A stretch of DNA of 64,000 bases from Deroplatys truncata (lineage: Eukaryota; Arthropoda; Insecta; Mantodea; Mantidae). Location of the stretch: positions 105,257,488 through 105,321,487 of the forward strand of contig CM060984.1 of assembly GCA_030765065.1 (NCBI GenBank), written 5' to 3'. Within the stretch, counting starts at the first letter, position 1, and each line of letters starts with the position of its first letter. The translations under genes and the position numbers were made by a program. Under the pieces are notes generated by a model. The model saw only the letters and a list, made by a program, of their open reading frames with translations. It made no database searches and was not told where the DNA came from. This document shows positions 34,443-45,699 of the stretch, one piece after another.

Positions 34443-34570
34443 AAAGGTCCATACCGGGTGATTAACATTTTTGGCTCGGATACATTTGAGTTACAAGAAA
34501 TAAAGAATTCCAAGATCGTAGGGAGATATCATAAACAGTTTCTCAAACCATACAAATGTTTAGAGAATGA
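34443..34570 (+). pseudogene. Integrase C-terminal segment of element F
   Basis: Plus-strand text KGPYRVINIFGSDTFELQEI followed by GRYHKQFLKPYK, the chromodomain-less C-terminal module found at the end of Ty3-like integrases. It has no start or catalytic core upstream and is a remnant that marks the element's family. Confidence 0.75.
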
Positions 34571-35030
34571 GAAGGGTGAAGAATGCAATGAAAATAGTCA
34601 GGTTAGTTTTACTCGAAATGAGGTAGCAACCCTATGAACAAATAGTAAAGGTAATACACCCGATAAATAAGGATGTAAAGAAATAAATAAATGCATAATA
34701 ATTATGTACCAATATGTATGTAAATAGATTTAATTTAGAACTTAAGTTGGGTATTAGCGTATTTGTTTGCGTTACAAGTTATTCGTGTGCGCGAAGTGCA
34801 TTGTGCATAAGAATGTCTCTCGGAAACCTGTTTTTAAAAGGGAGAGTGTAGAGTGAATGACCCAAATGTAAACACCACCGTTTTGTCAGAACCCTTGTGA
34901 AGGAACAGGTATAGCGAAGGGTCTCTGTCAACAAAACAAACCCACAAAGGCCATAATCAGAGGAATTATTCTGGAAAAGAAAATTGTATCAAGTGCTGAA
35001 AAATTTATTCTTTTCCAGAACAGGGCAATT

Positions 35031-36161
35031 TGAAACGGCAACTCTAGGCCGAGCCCAAGAACTGTAATTACAGATAATTTATTAATTAACTTTTATTGAT
35101 GTTAAATCGTACTATGTAAATATCTTTTTCTCATACTGCTTGTATATTTTAAGAAGGGTGATTTAACGTTATGTATCTATCTAGGTTACTAATATTAGTA
35201 GAGTTATAAATGGTTTAATGTAAATAATTTAAGCGCTATGTTAAAATACTGTCCACGAGGGAATGTTTTAGCTACAGGAATAGTGCTTTCGAAGGCAGAA
35301 AACCTAGTTTTATTACCTCTCTTCGGTCGCAGTGCTATTATTCCTACAGCGAGGGTGTAGAGCCTTTGTCCCATTATTTGATAATTCGCCGTGACCAAGT
35401 GAGCGAGAAAGACAACCTAACGGTACATGTAGGAAAAGCCGCGATTTATATTAAAATTGGACCAATGAGATCCCTGAAAGTTTATTCGAAATAGTTAGAC
35501 GCGTCGAGTCGCGCTAAAAATGGACCAATAGGAAAGGAAGCAGCCTCAGAAGCCTGAGACTATAAATGTATCTGTTTGGGGAAAATTCGGGACAGTTTAT
35601 GTCAGGTGTGGTCAGGGAGAGATGCTACAGGATGTGTGAGACATCGCGCCAAAAAGGGAATAAAGACAGTTTTATCATGGATTTTTAGCGGGACAGTTTT
35701 TGTCATGTGTGGTCAGGGAGAGATGCTGCAGGATGTGTGAGATATCGCGCCAAAACAGGGAATCCAAATAGTTTTAGCAACACACCTAAGATCCGCTACT
35801 CTGAAAGCGACGATAAGAATAGTTATATTTCGTGCCATATCCACGCCATAGTTTAACAGCGGTGGACAGTATTTTACAGCGGCAATACCAGTTTTGTATA
35901 CTACGAGTGTTAATTAAATAAAAAGAAACGGCAGTGTCATCTTTTCATAAACAAAGCAACTCTATGTCTTCCTATATCACCACCCGAGATCTACGTTTTC
36001 CTTTACCGAGGATAAGTCCATGCTCCCATATAGTTTAAGGAAAATTACTGCAGCTAGCCGAGGATAAATTGAAGAGAACCAACACGCTGAGAACTTCTGG
36101 AAGCAACGGGAGAAGCATCAAGGTAAGCCTAACAGCAACGGATGAGGAGGTGATCGCCGCA
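35031..36161 (+). repeat. 3' LTR of element F
   Basis: Near-identical to 31433-32561. Preceded by CCAGAACAGGGCAATT, a short purine-rich stretch in the polypurine-tract position. Confidence 0.9.
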
Positions 36162-36165
36162 ACAT

Positions 36166-36800
36166 GTGTCATCATTATTGTGTTGTGTTTGAGAGGCTGA
36201 CGCTATGGAAAAAGCAGTAGCGTCTCTAGTATTATTAGTTGACAAAGGTGATACACTTCTTTCTGCTCTTGTATTATTGTCATGCATTTGATTAACATTT
36301 ACAGAACTAGTTACATTTGCATTTACCTTTGGTACATTTAGATCTATTTGTACTTGTACAAGATCTACATTTATATTTTCTACCATTGTTTTTAATTCTT
36401 CACCCTGTTTATCTATTTGTATTTGTACAATATCTGCATTTGTGTTTTAAATTTTTTCAGTATCCTGACTAGTTTCTTGTAGTTTATTTAACTCTGTGCT
36501 AGTTTCATTCAGCTTATTATTTAGCTCTTTACTGGTTTCAGTTAACTTATTACTTAACTCTGTACTAGTTTCAGTTAACTTATTATTAGCTTCAGTTAGC
36601 TTGTAATTAATTTCAGTTATCGTATTACTTAACCCTGCTCTCATTTCATCTATCTTATTACTTAATTCTTTTCTCGTTTCTGCACAAGTTTCATTTATTG
36701 CTTTTAGAAGGCACATAAAATATTGTTGTGATAAGTTTTCATGCTCTTGTTGGCTATATGTGTGAGGGTTTCTTTCTTTTGTTGTTCCCTGCACTAACAT
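36166..36800 (-). pseudogene. Gag coiled-coil segment of element E
   Basis: Minus-strand frame starting MLVQGTTKERNPHTYSQQEH, followed by a coiled coil with 11-residue spacing (ELSNKLTETSK, ELNNKLNETST), then hydrophilic text to the F insertion point. It resembles the F ORF in design but not in sequence. Fossil, interrupted. Confidence 0.65.
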
Positions 36801-37104
36801 ATGTAAAGTTTATTGACCTTGCATACTACTGCTATCTCTTTCTATGCCTACCTGTGAATTTACAGATAACTGTTCTTCTAAATCTAATCTATTTGTCTCC
36901 TCTAGCTCTGATTGTAAATTTACATTGTAATCTGTAATGGCTACCTACCCTCTCCTACTTCAATATTTTCATTGTTTTCTGTTTCCATTTTATTTTGTAT
37001 AGTTTCTTTTGTTATATTTGGTTTTTAATTGCTCAGTTTTAATTTACCACTTCTTAACAGCATGAAATTATCTTAATAATAATATATTTTCTCAACTATC
37101 TTGA

Positions 37105-37106
37105 CA

Positions 37107-37152
<46 letters not shown>
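37105..37152 (+). repeat. (ATT)n microsatellite
   Basis: About 16 ATT units between the E leader and its gag region. Confidence 0.95.
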
Positions 37153-37155
<3 letters not shown>

Positions 37156-37435
37156 GTATAGTATTGGAATTTTCTGAGTTTTTGTTCTGGCTGTGTTAGT
37201 AAACCTTTTTATTCTGGTGTTCCCTCGTAGATTGTAGTTGAATTGTTGACTGTGTGTCCCGTACTGCTGAAAGAATTGTTGCTGTCTTTGAATGATGTTG
37301 ATGATTTTTAAGTTCTCTGAAGTTCTGTGAAGTGAAATATTGTAGTTTTGTTGATTCTGGTAGTTCTATGAGGTTCATTGATCTCCTCTTTTCAGCTGTA
37401 CTCGCCAATTTTCGCCTCACGTTTAGGTGCCAATT

Positions 37436-37495
37436 TAAAGAAGTGGTTTATATTGCTGCAGTTGGAGAGCCAAACTTGATGAAGTAACTGCCTCA
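37436..37495 (-). repeat. 5' terminal direct repeat of element E
   Basis: 60 bp, TGAGGCAGTTACTTCATCAA onward on the minus strand, immediately followed by the PBS-like AATTGGCACC. Confidence 0.7.
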
Positions 37496-37782
37496 CTATC
37501 GCTGTTCCCTTTATAGGTATAAGTAACGAAATGTGCAACGTCGGTATTTATGCAAATGATTATTTAGATTAAAATAAGGCACATAGAAAAATAAGCGTTA
37601 GTAAGAATATTTTATATACACACTAATAAGCGATAGAGGGTAAAGAAATTCATGTGAATGTAACAATTTTTATTTAAGAAATTTATTGAAATGTTAGAAA
37701 CTCGCTAGTTGTACTGAATCAAGAAAAATAACTTTTTGCTTACTTATATTGCTCCTAGTTTTAGCAATATTTGATCACACAA

Positions 37783-38330
37783 AGGTAAAGGTACGTATCA
37801 CTGAGGGTCTCTCGGAACCGGGGCAGAGCACCGCACGCAGCAATCGGCCCATTGTGCTTACAATGTGACCCCTGGGAGAGAAGGGCAAGGGGAGAGATCT
37901 GAAAGGCAACCAGATCCGGAAGGCGGCGCAATCATAGACGGGATCTCTAACGTTTCCAGATAGAACGCATTCGACGACACATGGCCCCTGCCAGAATCCC
38001 CCGGAGCGGAGCCTCACGCTGAGGAGACGCCTAACTGAGCGGTACCGCAGCCACGCCAGGGAAGAGCGCAAGTTACCGCCCAGCCGCAACCCGCCGAACA
38101 CCTTCGCCTGGTCCTACAACCTTGAAACAGATGAAAATGAAGATGATGGGTACAGGAAATGAGAGAAAGGAGAGTCGTGATAGAAGATGAACCACCCAGC
38201 ATTCGCCTGGTAACCTGGGGAAACACGAAAAACCGATGGGTTAGAGTGGACGGTCACCGGGGATAGATCCCGGGACCTCCCGAATGCGGACCACAGATGT
38301 AACACCTGAGCCACCAACTCTGATCTAAAT
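37783..38330 (-). mobile_element. SINE S3b, second copy
   Basis: The minus-strand head CAGAGTTGGTGGCTCAGGTG, B-box-like GTCCCGGGATCTATCCCC, and CAGGCGAATGCTGGGTGG match the head of 20525-21090. GC-rich body. Three overlapping minus frames (67-108 codons) reflect the GC content and are not genes. Confidence 0.6.
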
Positions 38331-39051
38331 AAATTCAGAACACTAGAATTTTTTTAAATCAGATGGGTAGTAGGTAGTAGTAGTCTGCGAAGCGGAACAG
38401 GGATTATTGTTTGTGATAGGAATGAGAGAAAATTGAATATCGAGTTAAAGAAACCTTCGTATGAAACAAACTGTTTCTATGGAACTTGTTACGAATGGTG
38501 ACCGTAGGATGGAATTGACAGACCTACGTTTTTAGTCACCTCAAAGTTGTGTCTGTAAACTGAGAATACAAATGACCGCCTCAGCGCGTACCTGTAATAA
38601 TAAGCTTTTCACGGTAAGCAGTATTAACTTGATAAACTTTAAGGGATTCTGTTTTCGCCTCAGTGATTTGTATTCGCGAGTTAATCCAATTAATATTCAT
38701 AACGGAAACATGTGGTAGAGACAGTAGTTTATATTGCTTTCCTTCCTTTGCCATTCATGCTATACAATATCAAAATGCAACAGCGCGTGAAATTTATGCC
38801 CTAATGAAGTTTAAACCTTGTTTGTGGATGTAGTGAAGTATTCGTATGTCAGAATTTTCCCACAACAGGCTCATTGTTGGCTTAGAAACTAAACACTTTA
38901 CTTAAAAAAAATATATGTTACATTTACATATCTTTCTCCATCCTCTATGGTGTATTAGTGGGTACACAAATTATTATTTCAAAAGTTTATATTACTGTCT
39001 ACTTATTTTAATCCAGATAACGCTTTCTGGAAATACCTGCATTACATTTAG
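38331..39051. other. Unassigned DNA
   Basis: Nothing recognised. Confidence 0.45.
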
Positions 39052-39255
39052 TCATTACATTAGTTTTACATTTACCAAGTTTGGTGTTTATCGCACTTTT
39101 CCTTTTAGGTTATGCTGTTCACAGACACACATACTGACCTTTTTCTAAAAATGACGCTTTTTTATTCGGGATGCCACAAAACATGCATTTCTGGTGAAAT
39201 CTCGATTTCGAATTTATGTGTAAAATACTAGATGCATGGTAGAGAAAGTAATAAA
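39052..39255 (+). mobile_element. R1 repeat, 3' fragment
   Basis: Forward-sense last 0.2 kb of R1: ACCAAGTTTGGTGTTTATCG, TTATGCTGTTCACAGACACA, AACATGCATTTCTGGTGAAA, ending GCATGGTAGAGAAAGTAATA. The terminal palindrome is degraded. Confidence 0.8.
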
Positions 39256-40011
39256 AAAGTCAGTAAATAGTTAAGTGTTAAAATTCAACTATCAAATAAG
39301 ATTATATTCCATGTGTGCAATAATAAATATATAAAAGTTAGAGGATTTAACACAGTTCATGCATATAATTGCAGTGGATTATAACACGCAGGTAGGTTAG
39401 ATTAGATTACCAGCACTGAATGCACAACAACATTAACGGGAGGTGATCAAAAACACTATTATCCAAAGGGATATATGATAAGTATTACTTTGAACGGCGA
39501 AGTGACTGACGATAGTGCATCACAGCGGGCGCCCAGCTGTTGTTTTGCCGCTGGAACGTAATGTGATTACTCATTATTGTGGGTACAACATAAACCGATT
39601 CCGCAGCGAGCTTCATCAGAAGTGGTAAATTCGGGAACTAATCACCCTACACAATATGGTGTACTATGCTGGAAAACTATGGGGATTATTTCAAGCTAGA
39701 ACTACCAGAGTTTGTTGCGGCAACTTAAATGCTCTAGTCTTTTAAAGAGAAGACATTAAACTCTGGTAAAACTGACTTGTAATCGGTAAGGCGTAAACTG
39801 ATTGCCAAAGGTTTAAGTTTCATATTGTGCTTACTAGTGTCAGTTGAAACTAGGGAATTATCTTAATATTGAAATTCATCGGTTGCGTTCACTCATTATG
39901 TGTGTGCTAAGCCCTGTATAATCTGTCGCATTTCTGTCTTAAGTGTAAGATAGACTTAAAAAAATTTAATTTAATATGTCATTGAGTTCCTTTTTCCATA
40001 TGAAGGAGAGC
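39256..40011. other. Unassigned DNA
   Basis: Nothing recognised. Confidence 0.45.
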
Positions 40012-40262
40012 TATTCCATTTCATAGTATACGTCAGACCGAGCATTTAGGAGGCCCTGAGTCCGATACCTTTTGACGGTCACCCTGACCCTAGGTATTTT
40101 CGTGGTTCATCGCCATCTCTAGACAGCTCCACAGTGGGACGAGTCTTCGAACCTGGAATTGTTACGGACTGCGCGCATCCCTTAGGACTGTTACCTGCGG
40201 CCTGTAACCTCCTGTGGTTCTTTCATTTCATATCTTCTTCCTAGGGGACAGGTGATATTGAC
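40012..40262 (+). mobile_element. SINE S3a, 3' part
   Basis: Plus-strand 3' half of the 8752-9224 element: ACGAGTCTTCGAACCTGGAA, TGCGCGCATCCCTTAGGACT, AACCTCCTGTGGTTC, ending CTTCCTAGGGGACAGG. The tRNA-like head is missing. Confidence 0.65.
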
Positions 40263-41854
40263 AATAAATCTATGTAAGTCGCAGTACCCGAGCTGTCCTC
40301 TGTTGTATAAGCTATACATATACCACACTTGCATCGCAGTATATTATTTAAGCTCGTTGCAATATATGCCTCTGTATATGACTACGGGTAATGCCTCTAT
40401 AATGCTAGCCTATAGTTTTAAATTACTAAAAACTGTGCCATATACACAATGAGTATTCACCCAAAGCGAAGTTCAAAGACATTCTTTAGGATAATTCTAT
40501 GGTAACCTCTTTCAGCTAATAAATAGTATGTCTTCATACTTAATAATACATGGCGATTTAACAGCATGATGCTAAAACAAATAAGCCATAATTTTCCTCC
40601 TACATTTAAATTTATAGAACATTCTTGTTCAAATGATGGCAGCCAAAACATTTTTTTTGAGTTTAGTTTTGTTATCCAACTGAAAACTGCAAATTTATAG
40701 ATCACATGCACGTTTCATTTCATAACCTTTTTTATAAGTAAACATGTATTTGAATATAACTTGAAAAGTTAATTTTAACATCAAGAAGACAATTTAAATG
40801 CAGTTATATTTTCATTTTAAGTTTGCCTATCATGACATATGAAATTTAAAATGATACTCCTATAATATAATAGTATATATGAAAGCGTAAGTAATTCATT
40901 TCCTCTAACATTTCTTATCACTCTTCTGAAATCTTCATTGTTATCACTTTTTTTAAAAAAACTGATGGGTAAAATATGCAGCGTGGAAAACTGTTTGGGG
41001 CAGAAAAATAGACACTAGTGATTATTATTGTTCATGGAGACAAAGATGAAAGCAGAAAAAAGAGAAAATGGAGATGACTGGATGTGAAATAAAGGTGCTG
41101 CCCTTAGGCATAAAACTATGGCATGCTTTAATTATGTGTCAATTAAAGGATTTGAAGCATTTAGTTAGATTACCAACAGAACCGTTTACGACACACAACG
41201 AACGCACTGACTGCTATCCATTTGTGTATTTCTGTTTATATGCTTCCATACTGATGTTCAACTTGAGTGTTCATCATATTTTATGGGGAGGGCGTTCTCA
41301 AGTAGTAGGTATATTCTAACAGTACTTCTGCACGGACTGTCGGGAAGGAGGAGCGGTTCCCTGTTGCCTTAAGAACTGTAGTTCCTTTCTTAAAGCTGAA
41401 CGCTTTACAGGATGGAAGGTGTTAGAATGCGCTCCTTTTAAAACCACATATAATTCTGTTACAAACAAAAATTTAATTAACAATTTTGTTGTATATTTCA
41501 TAGTGTTGCCAAGTACATCCTCTACAGCACGCCTAAATTATTCCAGTTCCTAACATTTTTCCCACGGTTATTACACTCATAGTCCTGTATTTGATATTAA
41601 CCGATAACGTTTAGCAATGCCTTGGATATCGACCAACCATGCAACTGTGGTTGACTCAGGAGAATGGCTTTGTCCTTGAACTGCAAGTGTGCAGTGAACT
41701 AGGGAGCTTCTTGCCTACGACGCAAATAGTGTAATACCAGCAGTTAAAAAATATTGTCAACAAGTGCAGTTTCACATGTGTACGGTCATAATTATATTGT
41801 TTTACATGTATGCATTTTAGAGCCCATGTTTACTGGACATTTTTTCTTGCTGTA
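40263..41854. other. Unassigned AT-rich DNA
   Basis: Frames of 61-84 codons occur on both strands, but none resembles a known family. No terminal repeats seen. Confidence 0.4.
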
Positions 41855-42500
41855 TGCTGGTCTTAAAATTCCGTACTCTTTTCATGAAATCGCGGGAAGC
41901 AACTGAAAATCGACAGGACTTGAAAAGAACGACAAAGTATTGAACAATTTGAACCATTGAAAACAATTATCTCGGAAATGGCTTATACCACAAAAAAGTT
42001 ATTTGAAGTAAATTGTGTGTCTTAAAGGAATCTATGTACATAATTTGTGTAGTACGTTTTCGTCTATGGCTTAACGTTTACACGTTATACAAGCTTATTC
42101 AAAATTTCTTCCGAATGCAGAGGACTTCGCGAAAATCAAGATATACACTTCATTTTTCATGTACATATCTTTAACCAAAATCCTCAGAGCTATTTTGGAG
42201 AAAATAAAACAATTCGACAAATGTTCCATGCGAAGGTTAATTGGGTGTGGGGGAAATTTCTTAAGAATTTTCGTGTCGCATCTTTGGAGGATGCTTAACT
42301 TAAGTACCAAGTTTGGTGTTTATCCGAATTTTCGTTTTTGAGTTACGCTGTCCAAATATACACACACATGAAACTTTTTCTAAAACTGTTTATTATTCAG
42401 CTGACTCAAAACACTTATTTCCGGTGAAATATCGACATCAAATTTTTGGGTGGAATGCAATACCTCTACCTACTATGTACGTGGTAGAGAAAGTAAAAAA
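41855..42500 (+). mobile_element. R1 repeat copy, 5'-truncated
   Basis: Forward-sense. Starts within the distal third (GCTGGTCTTAAAATTCCGTA) and ends ACGTGGTAGAGAAAGTAAAA. The terminal palindrome is TACCTACTATGTACGTGG, slightly degraded. No microsatellite expansion (ATACACACACATG only). Confidence 0.8.
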
Positions 42501-42699
42501 TGTGTTATCCAAAACGGCTCTTCGCTCTTTAGTTCGGTTCAGCGGAACTCTGCTGTATTGCTAAATTATTGAAATCAGATTTTGCTCAACTGTTTATCTA
42601 CGTGCTATAATTAGTCACTTCATTGCTGTCTTCAACAATAGAACACTTTTCAGTACAGATACTGTTAACGGGAATTTAGGCATGTATTAAAAATATTAT

Positions 42700-44262
42700 T
42701 TTTACTTTCTTTACTACGTATAATAAGTAGGGGAAGTATTGCATTCCACCTAGCATTCCGATGACGGAATTTTACAGGAAATATATGTTTTCAAGTCCTC
42801 TAAGCAAAAAAGAAATTTAGAAAAGGGTCCATGTGTGTGAACAGCAAAATTCAAAAACGAAAAAAAATCAGATAAATGCCAAATTTAGTATTTAATTTCA
42901 GTATCTTCCAATGATGCGGTATGAAGATTTTCATAAAAATTCCCAAATGCCAAATATTTTTCGGGATTATTAATTTTATAAAAACTTACTCCAACGATTT
43001 TGATTAAAATACCATATATGAGGGTAAGCCAATATGTATCCACACACTATTTTTAATTTTTGTAGATTGGCTGTATTGGTTTGTGTGCACGCACATCGAA
43101 ATGTTGTTCCTTTGTCTCCGCTTGTGGAACGTTTGACCGTATCACTCCAGTGAGTGTTGCATTGTTGCATAATAAGTATTGCTGCACCCCTCACCGTTTG
43201 CAGTTATCCGTTTTTCGTCGTCTGAAGGTTTACACGGAGCCAAAATCCGTCGCAGACTTTTCACACATAATGGGGACAATGTTTGCCTGGGCGAAATGTG
43301 TACGAATAGTGTACGAATGGACTAAAAGGTTCAAAATTGGTCGGACAACTGTGAAGTACGAGAAAGAGCAGGACGCCCATCCATATCCATAGTGACGCCA
43401 ACAATGGGCAAGTCCGTATCCTCATTCAGAGAACCGAAGATTGATTGTTGATTAAGTGGCAAACCATATCTTTTTTGGTCCACTTAAAAATACCTTAAGG
43501 AGTAATCAATTCACCACAGACCAAGAAGTGAAGGAAGCGGTGCTTATATGGTTTGCTACTCAACCGAAAAAAAAATTCTGAAGGCATCAGAAAGCTTGTG
43601 CAACGGTGGACCATGTGCATTGCGAAGCAAGGAGACTACGTCAAAAAGTGAGATAATTGTAAGTTTATATTATTGTTAAAATAAATTTAAATAATTAAGT
43701 GCGGATACTCCTTGACTTACCCTCTTATTAAAAATATTTTATGACAAAATGTATATCTTGAGTTTTTTTTTTTGGGAATAGTCAAGTGCTCTTCATTCGG
43801 AAGAAATTTTATACAATCATGTATAAATGACAAACAATAAGCTACAGACGAAAACGTACCACATAAAAATGTAGATCTCATTAAAACATACAATTTATTT
43901 CAAATAATTGTTTATGGTATAAGCCATTTCTGAGATATTTGTAATTAGTGGTTCCTAATTGTTAATTACTTGGTCATTCTTTCAAAGTGCTGTCGACATT
44001 CAGCTATTTCTTGCAATTGCATGGAAGGATTATGGTATTTTAAGGCCAGCATATAGCATCCAGTTTCTAAAAATTTGTCTACAGCTGTTCCCTTTGCATC
44101 TGTAGCGAAATGTGTAAAGCAGCTGTTTCTACAAAGGTTTATCTCGATTAAAATGAAGTAAAAATAGAAAAATAAACTATAGTGAGAATAGTTTGTACAT
44201 CCAGTAATAAACGATAGAGGGTAGAGAAAGTAATGTGAATATATCGCATCATATTTTTAAGG
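42700..44262 (-). mobile_element. R1 repeat copy split by a mariner derivative
   Basis: Begins TACTTTCTTTACTACGTATA at 42702 and ends GGGTAGAGAAAGTAATGTGA followed by CGCATCATATTTT. The mariner derivative at 43019-43725 sits between TTAAAATACCATATA and TTAAAAATATTTTATGAC. Without it R1 is about 0.85 kb. Confidence 0.85.
43019..43725 (+). mobile_element. Internally deleted mariner (SETMAR-type) element
   Basis: TIRs TGAGGGTAAGCCAATATGTA (left) and, reversed, AGAGGGTAAGTCAAGGAGTA (right), with TA on each side. The interior keeps two ends of a mariner transposase. The N-terminal HTH text is RIVYEWTKRFKIGRTTVKYE. The C-terminal text is LFGPLKNTLRSNQFTTDQEV, then KEAVLIWFATQPKK and, in another frame, text corresponding to LVQRWTMCIAKQGDYVKK. 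The catalytic core between them, about 150-200 codons, is missing, and frameshifts occur. A non-autonomous 707-bp derivative. Confidence 0.85.
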
Positions 44263-44926
44263 TGTATAAATATCGGATGGCATGGTTACTCAGGTTTCTG
44301 CTAGACTTTCCAAACTCTACCCGCTTTTTAGCCGACGTACTTAAATTAAATTAGTGTTTACTGCTTTAACGTGCACTGATAAGGCTCTGAAGGTTTATTC
44401 ATCGTCGTCTCCAAGCACTTCAAAACCAAATCCTACGGATAGCCACCAACGCTCCATAGTTTGATTGCAACCACCAATTGCATCGTGAACTTGAGTTCTC
44501 ATTCATTAGTACATCCGCAAACTCGCCCGTCAGTTCTTCTCACGTCTACAAGAAGTCAAGTGTTAGTTCTGGTTAATAATACAGATAGCACCCAATAGCG
44601 ACATCGACTAGATTCATTTATCATGCAAATGAATATCTTTTATACATCAAGGGATTAAGTATCATTATTTTGTTTAATTAATTTCTCTTAGGTTACGTTC
44701 GAGGAGTTCTTATGGTCAACTCTCAGCAGATTACTATTTATCAATTGTTTATGAACAGAGATCTGCAAAGCGCTATAATGCTGATCGATCATAAATAAAA
44801 GCTAAACGAAAGAAGTAAATGTGCCCTCGAAACCCAATACCAAAGCCTTATCCTCTCTCCCATTGATGCTTTCTTAGTGTAATTTTCTTACCTTGAGAAA
44901 CAACTTGCAATTATACATTTTATACT
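44263..44926. other. Unassigned DNA
   Basis: Nothing recognised. Confidence 0.45.
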
Positions 44927-45662
44927 AAAAAATCTGATGTGTTACACTCACATGACTTTCTCTACTCTTGTACAAACTATTTTTACAAACGCTTATTCTC
45001 CATCTACTTCATGTTAATCGAGATAAACATTTGCAGACTCTATCTTATTGCTAATTTTCTTGTAGATGTAAGGGGAATATATATTTACAAGGGCAATATA
45101 GAAATACAGTAGCCTTTAAGCACATACAAATCTCTTAATAGCTGGTTGCTAGGTGCAGCACCATTTCCTTTCCCACAGATTAATACTCTTTGCATATCCA
45201 AGACAAAAAAAATGAATAACGAATTCCCATTTGAGAAAATAAGTATTGAAAAATTTAAGAAAATAACAAGCAATATCTCGAAAATGGTTCACTCAACAAA
45301 AAAAATGTATATGACAAATTGTGTATTTTAACGCGATCTACATTTTTGTGTAGTAAAATTTTGGTATAATCTTATGGTTTACCAGTTATGCAAAAGTCGT
45401 TCACAATGGAGAATAATTTTGGAGACATTCCCAGAAAATTCAAGATTTACATTTTATTTGTCATAAAAATATCTTAGATATGATATTTTAATCAAAATCG
45501 TTAGAGCCGTTTTTGAGAAAACTAAAATTTTCGTAAAATCTTCCATGTAAAGGGTAATTTGGGGTGGGGGATTTCCTTGAAAACCTTCGTGTCGCATCCT
45601 TGGAAGATACTAAACCTAAATACCAAGTTTGGTGTTTATCCGACTGTTCGTTTCTGAGTTAT

Positions 45663-45699
<37 letters not shown>

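Larger units (their letters stand above)
31433..36161 (+). mobile_element. LTR retrotransposon F (Ty3-like, very young, non-autonomous)
   Basis: A 4.73-kb element inserted into E with a 4-bp ACAT duplication (31429-31432, 36162-36165). LTRs of 1129 and 1131 bp begin TGAAACGGCAACTCTAGG and end GATCGCCGCA. They differ by about three substitutions and one 2-bp indel, so insertion is recent (well under a million years at usual insect rates, by inference). A PBS-like TGGCGCCATAACGTGGAGC follows the left LTR. The 2.5-kb interior holds one open gag-like frame and an integrase C-terminal segment; the rest of pol is absent. Structurally intact at its ends, but not autonomous. Confidence 0.9.
29940..37495 (-). 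mobile_element. LTR retrotransposon E (Ty3-like, non-autonomous, fossil)
   Basis: A minus-strand element inserted in R1 with a 4-bp CTAT duplication (29936-29939, 37496-37499). Its terminal direct repeats are only 59-60 bp (29940-29998 and 37436-37495). A PBS-like AATTGGCACCTAAACGTGAG follows the 5' repeat, and a purine-rich AAAAGGGTGCAATT precedes the 3' repeat. Without element F (31433-36161) it is about 2.8 kb. It carries gag-like coding but no recognisable protease, RT or integrase. It is broken, with a few interruptions, and older than F. A SINE insertion at 30286-30752 and a (TAA)n tract at 37105-37152 lie inside. Confidence 0.72.
29264..37665 (-). mobile_element. R1 repeat copy split by LTR element E
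   Basis: R1 runs from TTTCTCTACTGCGAATAGTA (about 29270) to TTAAACATTTGACTAT (29939). It resumes at 37496 with CTATCGCTGTTCCCTTTATA and ends GGGTAAAGAAATTCATGTGA. The CTAT at the break is duplicated. Joined R1 length is about 0.85 kb. It is the subtype with the CGCTGTTCCCTTT distal third. Confidence 0.85.

Noticed and set aside
34849-35030. An alternative start of the F right LTR at a TGTAGAG following AAAAGGGAGAG
   Set aside because: The left LTR has no such sequence, and the TG at 31433 and 35031 with the ACAT duplication fits both ends.
37775-38317. Three minus-strand frames of 67-108 codons
   Set aside because: They lie in the GC-rich body and head of SINE S3b, and open frames follow from base composition.
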